The position numbers and the translations under genes are program-made. The notes under the pieces were generated by a model. That model worked only from the letters and a program-made list of their open reading frames with translations, had not been told where the DNA came from and searched no databases. From UBA3263 sp964508865 (GTDB taxonomy: Bacteria > Bacteroidota > Bacteroidia > Bacteroidales > Muribaculaceae), in contig CAZDVP010000093.1 in NCBI GenBank assembly GCA_964508865.1, positions 1-7,738 on the forward strand: a stretch of DNA of 7,738 nt. The letters are read 5' to 3'. How positions within the stretch are numbered: the first letter of the stretch is position 1; each line of letters begins with the position of its first letter. This document shows, one piece after another, positions 1-6,915 of this stretch.

Positions 1-18
1 TCCCATAATCTTCGCCGG

Positions 19-36
19 TGTTACAAAAATGTTACA
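19..36. repeat. Direct repeat TGTTACA, 11-bp period
   Basis: TGTTACA occurs at 19-25 and again at 30-36, so the copies start 11 bp apart, about one helical turn. The pair lies just upstream of the possible -33 element of the lipoprotein gene. Spaced direct repeats of this kind are typical of sites bound by response regulators of the OmpR/PhoB type. The repeat is seen in the sequence; a regulatory role is inferred, and chance occurrence in A/T-rich DNA is possible. Confidence 0.35.
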
Positions 37-51
37 TATGGAGCAAACTTT

Positions 52-83
52 TTTGGCGGTAGTGTGTTTATAAAGTATAAAAA
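52..83 (+). promoter_or_regulatory. Weak candidate promoter for the lipoprotein gene
   Basis: A TTTG at 52-55 matches the Bacteroidota -33 element. The best-placed downstream sequence is TATAAAAA at 76-83, after a 20-base gap. It keeps the TA of the TAnnTTTG -7 consensus but lacks the TTTG half. The spacing is good and the -7 match is poor, so this is only the most likely placement. It would give a leader of roughly 30 bases before the ATG at 119. Confidence 0.25.
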
Positions 84-118
84 ACATTAAACTACTCTAC
101 TACTAAAAACTTAAAGTT

Positions 119-613
119 ATGATTAAAAAAGCCTTACTTGCTCTTCTGCTCGTTCCGATGATGGGTCTTGTTAACTCTTGTAGCGATGACGATAAAGACC
201 TCCCCGAAGTTGATTTCGAAGTAACCATTTCCGGTGGTGTTCAGAGCCCCGACGACAATAAGATTTACATTGAACAGGGCACTCCGCTCGACATTGAAAG
301 CATCGTTGCCGTGCCCCGCAACGGCAAGCGCACAACCCTCGGCCTGACAACCTACTACCTCAACGGCATACCTCAGGCTCAGACTGTAACCGTTCCTTTC
401 GGCGCAGTTTTTGAAACCGAATCGCTCGAACCCGGTGAATATGCTTTCCAGATTAAGACTTCGGTTTATCAGATCGACAAGTCGGCCGCATTCGCCCTGC
501 TGAGCTACGACCTCGTAGTTACTCCGGCAACTCCCGACGACGGCACTTCGACCCAGAGCATTCCCGAACACAACATCGTGAAGCCCACCAAGACTCAGAT
601 TGCCGAACAGTAA
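119..613 (+). CDS. Small surface-exposed lipoprotein, unknown function
   Basis: A 164-residue predicted lipoprotein. Residues 1-20 form a type II signal peptide: Lys-Lys near the N terminus, a hydrophobic run ALLALLLVPMMGLV, then a lipobox LVNS before Cys21. The residues after the cysteine, SDDDKD, match the acidic lipoprotein export signal known from Bacteroides (type SDDDD), so the mature protein is probably displayed on the outer face of the outer membrane. The rest (about 30-137) alternates hydrophobic and polar residues and reads as one all-beta, Ig-like domain, with the segments TYYLNGIP, LEPGEYAFQIKTSVY and SYDLVVTP. A low-complexity Thr/Pro/Ser tail follows. I recognise no family and no catalytic motif. 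The start at 119 is chosen because it gives the complete signal peptide. The gene is monocistronic on what is visible and ends one base from the convergent transporter gene. A glycan-binding or other accessory surface role is possible but is a guess. Confidence 0.88.
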   Translation: MIKKALLALLLVPMMGLVNSCSDDDKDLPEVDFEVTISGGVQSPDDNKIYIEQGTPLDIESIVAVPRNGKRTTLGLTTYYLNGIPQAQTVTVPFGAVFETESLEPGEYAFQIKTSVYQIDKSAAFALLSYDLVVTPATPDDGTSTQSIPEHNIVKPTKTQIAEQ

Positions 614-614
614 T

Positions 615-2027
615 CTACTTGCCTTTCAACCGAAAGAATAAAAAAGTAAATATAATCCCAACAGTTGACCCGACCCCGATGGCTACAGGCAGCGAAATGC
701 CGAAGCCTTCGGGGCTCGGTGCGCTTAGCAGGTAGGTAACCGTAACGGCCGTCATGAACACCGCCGGAATCAGCGTAACGGCATATGCCTTGCCATTGCG
801 GGCAAGCCAGACCGTCGAGGCCCAGAGCACGATCATTGCTATAGTTTGGTTACACCACGCAAAATAGCGCCACAAAACGTTGAAGTCGATAAACATCAGC
901 CCTACTGCTGCCGCGAATATCGGCAGGGTGATGACCAGACGCTTCCAAAACTTTTTCTGGTCGAAGTTAATCACCTCGGCAACTATCAGTCGGGCGCTGC
1001 GCAATGCAGTGTCGCCGGTGGAAATCGGCGCTGCTATAACACCGACAATCGCCAGTATGCCGCCAACGGTTCCGAGCCAGCTCAGCGAAAGGTCCTTTAC
1101 CAGAGCGCCGGCGTCATTACCCTTGGCCATATAGTCAGCCAACTGCTCATAACCTCCGGTAAAAGCTATGGCCGCAGCGGCCCAGATCAGCGCAACGATT
1201 CCTTCGGCAACCATGGCTCCGTAGAACACCGGACGCGCCAACCGCTCGTTTTTCATGCACCGGGCCATCATGGGGCTTTGCGTTGAGTGGAAGCCTGAAA
1301 TCGCTCCGCATGCAATGCTCACGAACATCATCGGAAATATCGGATTACCTGAAGGGTGACGGCTATGAAGCCCGTCGGAAAAACCGTCGGGAATCTCAAC
1401 GCCACCAAACAGCAGCACACCCAGCAAACAAACCGCCATGAACAGCAGCGCAACCCCGAAGAAGGGATAAAGGTTGCCAATCAGCTTATCGACCGGCAAA
1501 AGAGTGGCCAGCAGGTAATAGGCCAGAATTATCGCCACCCAAAAGCCTTTGTCGAGATAATCTGGTGTCATTCCGGCAATCAATCCGGCCGGCGAAACAA
1601 CAAACACAGTTCCGATAAGCACCAGCAGGAGCACCGAAAACACGCGCATGATGTTCTTGACCCGGTGGCCGAGCTGATCGCCGACTATTTCAGGCATCGA
1701 CGCGCCGTTGCTGCGCAACGAAATCATGCCGGAAACATAATCGTGCACCGCGCCGGCAAATATTGTGCCGAACACAATCCACAAAAATGCCGACGGCCCG
1801 AACATAATCCCCATGATAGCGCCGAAAATCGGCCCGAGCCCGGCAATGTTAAGAAACTGGATAAGAAATACTTTCCAGGTCGGCAGCGGAACATAGTCCA
1901 CTCCGTCGTTATGCGTATAGGCCGGAGTTTTGCGCTCGGGGTCTATCCCGATGATCCTCTCAACAACCGCGCCATAAATAAAATATCCGCCGATAAGAAC
2001 GGCCAGCGAAATCAAAAGTGTTGTCAT
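615..2027 (-). CDS. cstA: CstA-family carbon starvation transporter, short form
   Basis: A 470-residue inner-membrane protein of the CstA family. Members in Escherichia coli (CstA, BtsT) take up pyruvate, and CstA has also been linked to peptide uptake during carbon starvation. The sequence is mostly hydrophobic helices, about a dozen by eye, starting with LLISLAVLIGGYFIYGAVVERI at residues 4-25. Family-type segments include LNIAGLGPIFGAIMG near 60, GAVHDYVSGMISLRSNG near 92-108 and SGFHSTQSPMMARCMKNE near 245-262. It is much shorter than the roughly 700-residue E. coli CstA and matches the shorter form common in Bacteroidota, so it is not truncated. The ATG at 2027 fits the usual N terminus directly before helix 1. 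It is divergent from the GH2 gene, sharing an 85-bp promoter region, and convergent with the lipoprotein gene. The family is clear; the substrate cannot be read from the sequence, so the gene symbol means family membership only. Confidence 0.92.
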   Translation of the reverse strand: MTTLLISLAVLIGGYFIYGAVVERIIGIDPERKTPAYTHNDGVDYVPLPTWKVFLIQFLNIAGLGPIFGAIMGIMFGPSAFLWIVFGTIFAGAVHDYVSGMISLRSNGASMPEIVGDQLGHRVKNIMRVFSVLLLVLIGTVFVVSPAGLIAGMTPDYLDKGFWVAIILAYYLLATLLPVDKLIGNLYPFFGVALLFMAVCLLGVLLFGGVEIPDGFSDGLHSRHPSGNPIFPMMFVSIACGAISGFHSTQSPMMARCMKNERLARPVFYGAMVAEGIVALIWAAAAIAFTGGYEQLADYMAKGNDAGALVKDLSLSWLGTVGGILAIVGVIAAPISTGDTALRSARLIVAEVINFDQKKFWKRLVITLPIFAAAVGLMFIDFNVLWRYFAWCNQTIAMIVLWASTVWLARNGKAYAVTLIPAVFMTAVTVTYLLSAPSPEGFGISLPVAIGVGSTVGIIFTFLFFRLKGK

Positions 2028-2054
2028 TTAAATAATAATGCTTATTTTTGCTTG

Positions 2055-2062
2055 CAAATTTA
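2055..2062 (-). promoter_or_regulatory. Candidate -7 element of cstA
   Basis: Read on the minus strand, these bases are TAAATTTG, the same exact -7 match as for the GH2 gene. The predicted start of transcription, near 2048, would leave about 20 bases of leader before the cstA ATG at 2027. No good TTTG lies at the expected -33 distance (bases near 2082-2086 read GCTA on the minus strand), so this promoter may be weak or need an activator. Confidence 0.45.
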
Positions 2063-2081
2063 CAAAATATTCGTAAATTTG
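2055..2081. repeat. Perfect inverted repeat, 9-bp arms, 9-bp spacer
   Basis: CAAATTTAC at 2055-2063 is the exact reverse complement of GTAAATTTG at 2073-2081, with the A/T-rich spacer AAAATATTC between them. The two arms contain the -7 boxes of the divergent genes. The symmetry can be explained by two mirrored promoters or by an operator for a dimeric regulator that would block or control both at once. The repeat is plain in the sequence; the operator role is inferred. Confidence 0.6.
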
Positions 2082-2112
2082 TAGCTATAATATCCAATAA
2101 CGATTTATCTCA

Positions 2113-5100
2113 ATGATTCGTAAAGCTTTCTTTTCGCTGCTTGCCGTTGCGGCAGGCGCGTCAGCCTCATGGGCAGCTAACGTTACTCCCGATGCCTCAT
2201 GGGCCGAGGATCAGTCTGTTTTCGGCGTCAACAAGGAGCGTGCACACGCAACCTACACTCCTTATGCCTCTACTTCGGAGCTTATGGCCGACGCAGATTT
2301 CTTTGCCTACCCCTGGCTCGACACCAAATCGACGCTGCGCAAATCGCTCAACGGCAACTGGAAGTTCCGCTATTATCCTGCCGTCAACAAAGCCACCGAC
2401 GAGTTCTACGCCACTTCATATAACTCCTCTGACTGGGACGTTATTCCCGTGCCCTCATGCTGGCAGATGCTCGGCTACGACACCCCGATGTATGTTAACG
2501 TCAACTATCCGTTCGACTCATCGAAGTGTCCGCGCATCGTTGCGCGCTCCGACAACGACGGCTACGACCCCACGCCCGTTGGCTGCTATCTGACAACGTT
2601 TACCGTCCCCTCCAACTGGTCGGGCAAGCAGCTGTTCATCAACTTCGAAGGAATCTATTCCGCGGCCTACGTTTGGGTCAACGGCCGCTTTGTGGGCTAC
2701 ACTCAGGCCGCCAACACCGACCATGAGTTCGACATTACCGAATATGCCAAACAGGGTTCCAACACGCTGGCCGTTAAAGTTATCAAATGGTCCGACGGCT
2801 CCTATCTTGAAGACCAGGACATGTTTCGCTACGGCGGCATTTTTCGCGACGTAACGCTGACCGCCGTGCCAACAACCTTTATTCGCGACCACTACATCAC
2901 CTCAAACCTGGCCACTAACCTCGCCTCGGCCGACCTCAACGTTGAGCTGGAGTTGAGCAACCGCTCCGCTTCCGCATTCACCGGCAAAGCATCGGTCAGT
3001 CTTATCGACACCGACAACAAAACCGTGGTGACCACCCTACCCGACGTTGAAATCAGCGTACCCGCCGGCGAGAACGCAACTTTCAACACCACTGCCAAGA
3101 TTTCTGACTTCAAGCTCTGGAGCGACGAAAAACCGAACCTCTACACTGTTGTCGTTTCGCTCAAAGACGCCAAAGGCAAGGAAACCGAAGCCTTTGCGAC
3201 CAAACATGGCTTCCGCCGCATCGCCAAGGTAGGCACGTTTGTTCACGTCAACGGCAAAAAAGTGTTCTTCAAAGGCGTAAACCGCCAGGACACCGACCCT
3301 ATCACCGGCCGCATGCAAACGGTTGAAACCCTGCTGACCGACGTTAAACTCTTCAAGCAGTTCAACATCAACACCGTTCGCACCTCCCACTGCCCTCATC
3401 AGGCAAAAATGATGGCCATGTATGACCATTTCGGCATCTTCGTTATGGACGAAGCCGACCTCGAGGCCCACGCCATGGACGGTAAGCTGACCAATGACCC
3501 CAGCTGGTCGCCCGCTTTCGTTGACCGCCAGGAACGTATGGTTCTGCGCGACCGCAACCACCCCTCCGTGGCTTTCTGGAGCCTGGGCAACGAAACGCGC
3601 AACGGCTCTAACTTTGCCGACTGCTACGCCGCAGTGCGCAACCTCGACCCGCGCATGATTCACTACGAGGGCCAGCAGGCCAACGGCTTCCCCAACTCCG
3701 ACATGACCTCGAAAATGTATCCCTTCGAGTCGGACGTGATCGGCGCTGACGGCTGGGACGATTCGCGCCCTCACTTCTTCTGCGAGTACGCCCACGCCAT
3801 GGGGCAGTCGCTCGGCAATTTCAAAGACTACTGGGACTACATCGAATCATCGCGCCGTATTATCGGCGGCTGCATCTGGGACTGGGCTGACCAGGCTATC
3901 TACGACCCCAAACAAATCAAAACCGGAACCTACAAGCATCGCGACTACCGCACCGGCTATGACTTTCCTGGTCCCCACCAGGGCAACTTCGTCAGCAATG
4001 GCGTTGTTGGCCCCGAACGCGAAATCAACGCCAAGTTGGTTGAAGTAAAAAAAGTGCATCAGTGGGTAAAAATGACCGACTTCTCGCCCGAGGCCAAGTC
4101 GCTTTCTATCCGCAACTCCTATGCGCAGACCGACCTTTCTGACTTCTACGCAACATGGAGCGTTAGCCGCGACGGCATCGAAGTTGAAACCGGAAAAATC
4201 AACGACTTCGCTCTCGCTCCGCGCAAAACCGCAACCCTTGCGGTTCCGTTCAAGACTCCTATCACCGCCGACTCCGAATATCTGCTGACTCTCCGATTCC
4301 ACACCCGCACTGCAAGCGACTGGGCCGACGCCGGCCACGTTGTTGCCGAGGAGCAGTTCGCTATCAACGAACGCCCCAAACTTCCCCAGATCGACACCGC
4401 GACCCTCACCGCCTCGCTGCAAACCCGCGGCAACGGCCCGGTAGTTATCAGCGGCGAAGGATTCTACTATGCTTTCGACATTGAAGGCAACCTCGTTGCA
4501 ATGAACTTCAACGGCCAGGACTATATCCACAACGAACAGCCCATGAAGTTCAACTCCTACCGCTGGATTGAAAACGACGCCCCCTACAGCGGCCTGCCTC
4601 CGGTAAGTTCGATGAACGGATATCAGGTTGGCAGCAACGGCCTTTTCTGCAATTTCATCGACGGTGACGCCAAGGGTGCCAAAGCGGTTAAGTTCACCGC
4701 AACGTTCGAAAACCCCGGCGTGGTTTCCTACCGCAACACCTACACCATCTACGCCAACGGCACGATGGACGTTAAAACAACCTACATCAACTTCACCAGC
4801 GACACCAACGACCAGCGCGCAATCGAGCGTCTGGGTCAGGTTATGGTGCTGAATCCCGCGCTGGAAAACCTCGAATATTTTGCACGCGGACCCTGGAGCA
4901 ACTACTCCGACCGCAAAACCGCCAGCCTGGCCGGAGTCTACACTTCAACCGTCAGCGGCGAACATGAGCACTTTATCCGCCCGCAGAGCATGGGCAACCA
5001 CGAAGATATGCGCTACCTGAAGCTCACCTCGCCCGAGGACCCGTCCTACGGTCTGCTCATCGAATCGGAAGGCCAGGCATCCTTCTCGGCTCTGCACCAC

Positions 5101-6915
5101 ACCGAAGCCGACTACGGCACAGTTAGCCACGACGCCGACCTGGCCCCTCGCAGCGAAGTTATTCTGACCCTCGACTATCAGCAAAAAGGCATCGGCAACG
5201 GCTCGTGCGGCTCACGCGTGTGGGAGCGCTATCTGATTCCCTACGGCGAACCTCTGACCCACACCTTGCGCTTCACTCCCCTGCAGTCGAAAGGCGCCGG
5301 CTACTCCGTGCCCACCGGCAAGAAAGGTGTTTACCTGACCGCCCTGAAGGCCAACGACACCGAACTGCTGGACAACGAGTCCGCTCCCGCCGAGCTCTAT
5401 ACCCTGACCGGTAAGACAATCAACACCGAAGCGGGCCATAACGTTTCGCTCATCCCCACCTATTCTGCCGGTTCGCCGAAAGCGACTGTGTTCATCGACT
5501 GGAACTGCAACTGCGTGTTCGATGCCGACGAAGCCTTCGGTCTGAACTTCGCCGTTCCGCAAAATGTTCAACCTGGCAGCTACCGCCTCCGCATGGTTAT
5601 CGAAGCCTCCGGAACTCCTAAAGCCAACGGCCCCGTTGCATCCGGCTCGGTTTATGACTTCAACATTAAAATCGGCACCCTCAATTCCGCATCGGTTAAA
5701 TACTCCACCCCCAACGGCAATATGCACAAACAGCAGAAAGCCTACGTTAAGGAAATAACCACCGAAGGCGCCCTGAGCAACATTGAATACTCAACCGATA
5801 ATTGCCCCTCCAACGTCTACACCCTGCTCGGCGACACCATTGTTGCCAAAGCCGGCACCCACTTCAACCTCAAGCTCGTTGCCAACGAAGCCGGCCCGCG
5901 TAGCACCACCGCCGTCTACCAGGACCTGCGCTATAACTACGCCGGCATATTCGTTGACTTTGAAAACTCCGGCAAGTTCCAGCAGGAGGGCTTCCATGGC
6001 TACCGAATCTACGACAACATGGACCGCAACATCATTGGCAACTACGACGAAGTGATGAACATCACTCAGGCAATAATCATTCCCGGCGACGCTCCTTCGG
6101 GCCCCGGCCGCATCCGCGTTATCTACAACAACGCCTGGGTTGACCTCGACAAGTTCACCCCCGACATGCAGACAATCAAGGAAGGTGTTGCCTACGATAT
6201 TCCAGTCAAGATTATCGGCGAGAACCCCGACACAGAGCTTGACTTCACCTCGCTGCCCACCCTTTCGGAAGAAGGCAGCAACTTCGGAATCCCCGGCGGC
6301 TCCATGCACCCCGACGGCAAAGCCTGGGTCAAGACCATCACCACTCAGGGCGCTGCCAAAGACCTCAAGCTGACGCTCAAGGCTCCTGCCGGATTCTATA
6401 CCGCTCTGACCGACACTGTTGTGGCCAACCATGGTTCGACCTTTACCATCAACTTCAACTCCAACCAGGCCGGCCCCCGCTCTGAAACCCGAACCTATCA
6501 GGACCTCCGCTACAACACCGGCCACATCTTTATCGGCTGGCCCGGCGACACCGAGATGACCAAAATCGGCACCTACGGCGAGGAAATGTCGGGTGCCAAC
6601 ATCGTTGGCAACTACGACTCGGTAATGAAGATTGCCCAGGAAGTGAGCGTTCCCGACGACGTTTTGCCCGGCAACGCTGTTATCCGCATCATCTATCAGA
6701 ACGCATGGCGTCCGGCCCCGACCTATAACTCCACTCAGGTGCACGAAGGCGTTGCCTACGACGTTCCTGTCCGCTGTCTGTCGCAGCTCGGAATCGTGGA
6801 AATCACCGCCGGAAGCAGCTCCAATGCGACGTATGACCTGCAAGGTCGCCGACTCAACGGGAACCTTCGACCGGGCATATACGTTATCAATGGTAAAACA
6901 ACCTACGTGAAATGA
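2113..6915 (+). CDS. Secreted GH2 beta-galactosidase-type enzyme with C-terminal GEVED-like repeats
   Basis: A 1600-residue glycoside hydrolase of family 2. Residues 1-21 form a type I signal peptide (likely cut after SWA), and there is no lipobox. The core follows the LacZ plan: sugar-binding jelly-roll (about 25-255, with WSDGSYLEDQDMFR at 226-239), Ig-like domain (258-368), TIM barrel (370-640), second Ig-like domain (640-755) and large C-terminal LacZ beta domain (765-1055). Catalytic residues are present: acid/base Glu494 in WSLGNE, nucleophile Glu558 in CEYAHAMG, and metal ligands Glu451, His453 and Glu494. Counterparts of LacZ Asn102, Asp201, His391, Trp568, Phe601 and Asn604 are Asn129, Asp236, His426, Trp589, Phe626 and Asn629. 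LacZ His357 is Gln392, Tyr392 is Cys427, and the Trp999 loop reads GIGNGSCG. Three GEVED-like domains (about 1071-1187, 1200-1367, 1394-1555) and a sorting-like tail (1560-1600) extend it well past the 1023 residues of LacZ. It probably cleaves a beta-galactoside outside the cytoplasm; the exact substrate is unknown. The stop overlaps the helicase start. Confidence 0.93.
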   Translation: MIRKAFFSLLAVAAGASASWAANVTPDASWAEDQSVFGVNKERAHATYTPYASTSELMADADFFAYPWLDTKSTLRKSLNGNWKFRYYPAVNKATDEFYATSYNSSDWDVIPVPSCWQMLGYDTPMYVNVNYPFDSSKCPRIVARSDNDGYDPTPVGCYLTTFTVPSNWSGKQLFINFEGIYSAAYVWVNGRFVGYTQAANTDHEFDITEYAKQGSNTLAVKVIKWSDGSYLEDQDMFRYGGIFRDVTLTAVPTTFIRDHYITSNLATNLASADLNVELELSNRSASAFTGKASVSLIDTDNKTVVTTLPDVEISVPAGENATFNTTAKISDFKLWSDEKPNLYTVVVSLKDAKGKETEAFATKHGFRRIAKVGTFVHVNGKKVFFKGVNRQDTDPITGRMQTVETLLTDVKLFKQFNINTVRTSHCPHQAKMMAMYDHFGIFVMDEADLEAHAMDGKLTNDPSWSPAFVDRQERMVLRDRNHPSVAFWSLGNETRNGSNFADCYAAVRNLDPRMIHYEGQQANGFPNSDMTSKMYPFESDVIGADGWDDSRPHFFCEYAHAMGQSLGNFKDYWDYIESSRRIIGGCIWDWADQAIYDPKQIKTGTYKHRDYRTGYDFPGPHQGNFVSNGVVGPEREINAKLVEVKKVHQWVKMTDFSPEAKSLSIRNSYAQTDLSDFYATWSVSRDGIEVETGKINDFALAPRKTATLAVPFKTPITADSEYLLTLRFHTRTASDWADAGHVVAEEQFAINERPKLPQIDTATLTASLQTRGNGPVVISGEGFYYAFDIEGNLVAMNFNGQDYIHNEQPMKFNSYRWIENDAPYSGLPPVSSMNGYQVGSNGLFCNFIDGDAKGAKAVKFTATFENPGVVSYRNTYTIYANGTMDVKTTYINFTSDTNDQRAIERLGQVMVLNPALENLEYFARGPWSNYSDRKTASLAGVYTSTVSGEHEHFIRPQSMGNHEDMRYLKLTSPEDPSYGLLIESEGQASFSALHHTEADYGTVSHDADLAPRSEVILTLDYQQKGIGNGSCGSRVWERYLIPYGEPLTHTLRFTPLQSKGAGYSVPTGKKGVYLTALKANDTELLDNESAPAELYTLTGKTINTEAGHNVSLIPTYSAGSPKATVFIDWNCNCVFDADEAFGLNFAVPQNVQPGSYRLRMVIEASGTPKANGPVASGSVYDFNIKIGTLNSASVKYSTPNGNMHKQQKAYVKEITTEGALSNIEYSTDNCPSNVYTLLGDTIVAKAGTHFNLKLVANEAGPRSTTAVYQDLRYNYAGIFVDFENSGKFQQEGFHGYRIYDNMDRNIIGNYDEVMNITQAIIIPGDAPSGPGRIRVIYNNAWVDLDKFTPDMQTIKEGVAYDIPVKIIGENPDTELDFTSLPTLSEEGSNFGIPGGSMHPDGKAWVKTITTQGAAKDLKLTLKAPAGFYTALTDTVVANHGSTFTINFNSNQAGPRSETRTYQDLRYNTGHIFIGWPGDTEMTKIGTYGEEMSGANIVGNYDSVMKIAQEVSVPDDVLPGNAVIRIIYQNAWRPAPTYNSTQVHEGVAYDVPVRCLSQLGIVEITAGSSSNATYDLQGRRLNGNLRPGIYVINGKTTYVK
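5323..6777 (+). repeat. Three GEVED-like domains in the GH2 protein; the last two duplicated
   Basis: These are protein-level repeats inside the GH2 gene. Domain 1 (nt 5323-5673, residues 1071-1187) carries the family's acidic motif VFIDWNCNCVFDADE. Domains 2 (5710-6213, residues 1200-1367) and 3 (6292-6777, residues 1394-1555) align end to end with a 194-residue offset. They share AGPRS, YQDLRYN, a GNYD(E/S)VM segment, NAW and EGVAYD(I/V)PV. The acidic motif decays along the series, from FIDWNCNCVF to FVDFENSGKF to FIGWPGDTEM, so any metal binding there is probably lost in domain 3. The nucleotide sequences have drifted, so the duplication is not recent. GEVED domains occur in bacterial surface and secreted proteins; a role in attachment or substrate binding is inferred. 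The family name is my reading of the motif pattern. Confidence 0.7.
6790..6912 (+). other. C-terminal sorting-like tail of the GH2 protein
   Basis: The last 41 residues (1560-1600) begin LGIVEITAGSSS and contain YDLQGRR and GIYVINGK before ending in YVK. This resembles the C-terminal beta-strand module (type A sorting domain) of type IX secretion substrates, in the shortened version widespread in gut Bacteroidales. Many of those lack a known type IX system, so whether it directs export here is uncertain. Confidence 0.6.
6912..6915 (+). other. ATGA start-stop overlap (translational coupling)
   Basis: The helicase ATG (6912-6914) and the GH2 TGA stop (6913-6915) share bases. Overlaps of this kind normally mean that ribosomes ending the first gene restart on the second, which ties helicase output to GH2 translation unless another transcript supplies it. 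Confidence 0.75.

Larger units (their letters stand above)
1..118. other. A/T-rich leader upstream of the lipoprotein gene
   Basis: I see no gene in this stretch. A reading frame from base 1 stays open only to a TAA at 88-90 and has no recognisable content. A CAT at 4-6 could be the start codon of a divergent minus-strand gene lying outside the window, but two codons are too little to call. The stretch holds a 7-bp direct repeat and a weak promoter candidate, listed separately. The bases just before the ATG at 119 are A-rich with no Shine-Dalgarno sequence, as is usual in Bacteroidota. Confidence 0.6.
2051..2081 (+). promoter_or_regulatory. Promoter of the GH2 gene (-33/-7)
   Basis: TAAATTTG at 2074-2081 is an exact match to the Bacteroidota -7 element TAnnTTTG. 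A CTTG at 2051-2054 sits 19 bases upstream and can serve as the -33 element. A full TTTG at 2047-2050 is also present, but its 23-base gap is longer than usual. Transcription would begin near 2088, giving a leader of about 25 bases before the ATG at 2113. Confidence 0.6.
2028..2112. promoter_or_regulatory. Divergent promoter region between cstA and the GH2 gene
   Basis: This is a strongly A/T-rich intergenic stretch between two start codons facing away from each other, so promoters for both genes are expected here. It contains the two outward-facing TAAATTTG boxes described separately. Neither gene has a Shine-Dalgarno sequence: the bases before the GH2 ATG read CGATTTATCTCA, and the cstA leader is almost all A and T on its own strand. 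Confidence 0.7.

Noticed and set aside
91..106. CTACT-like short repeats in the leader (ACTACTCTACTACTA)
   Set aside because: Very short, low-complexity sequence with no symmetry or spacing suggesting a binding site.
623..636. Small hairpin CTTTC-AACC-GAAAG near the convergent stops
   Set aside because: The stem is only 5 bp with little GC, and it is followed by an A-run, not a T-run, on the plus strand and by mixed sequence on the minus strand. It also lies within the cstA coding end, so it is not a credible intrinsic terminator.
1356..2084. Plus-strand open frame of 242 codons opposite cstA
   Set aside because: Its product is rich in His, Gln, Asn and Arg, with no family features, and is the antisense shadow of a clear membrane transporter gene. 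It also runs through the divergent promoter region.
2086..2091. TATAAT, a perfect E. coli-type -10 box
   Set aside because: Bacteroidota polymerase uses TAnnTTTG, which is present at 2074-2081. TATAAT is easily found by chance in this A/T-rich stretch and has no -35 partner.
2113..6915. The GH2 locus as part of a polysaccharide utilisation locus
   Set aside because: No SusC/SusD genes, anti-sigma or hybrid two-component regulator, or further carbohydrate enzymes are visible in the window; the neighbours are a transporter of the CstA family and an RNA helicase.
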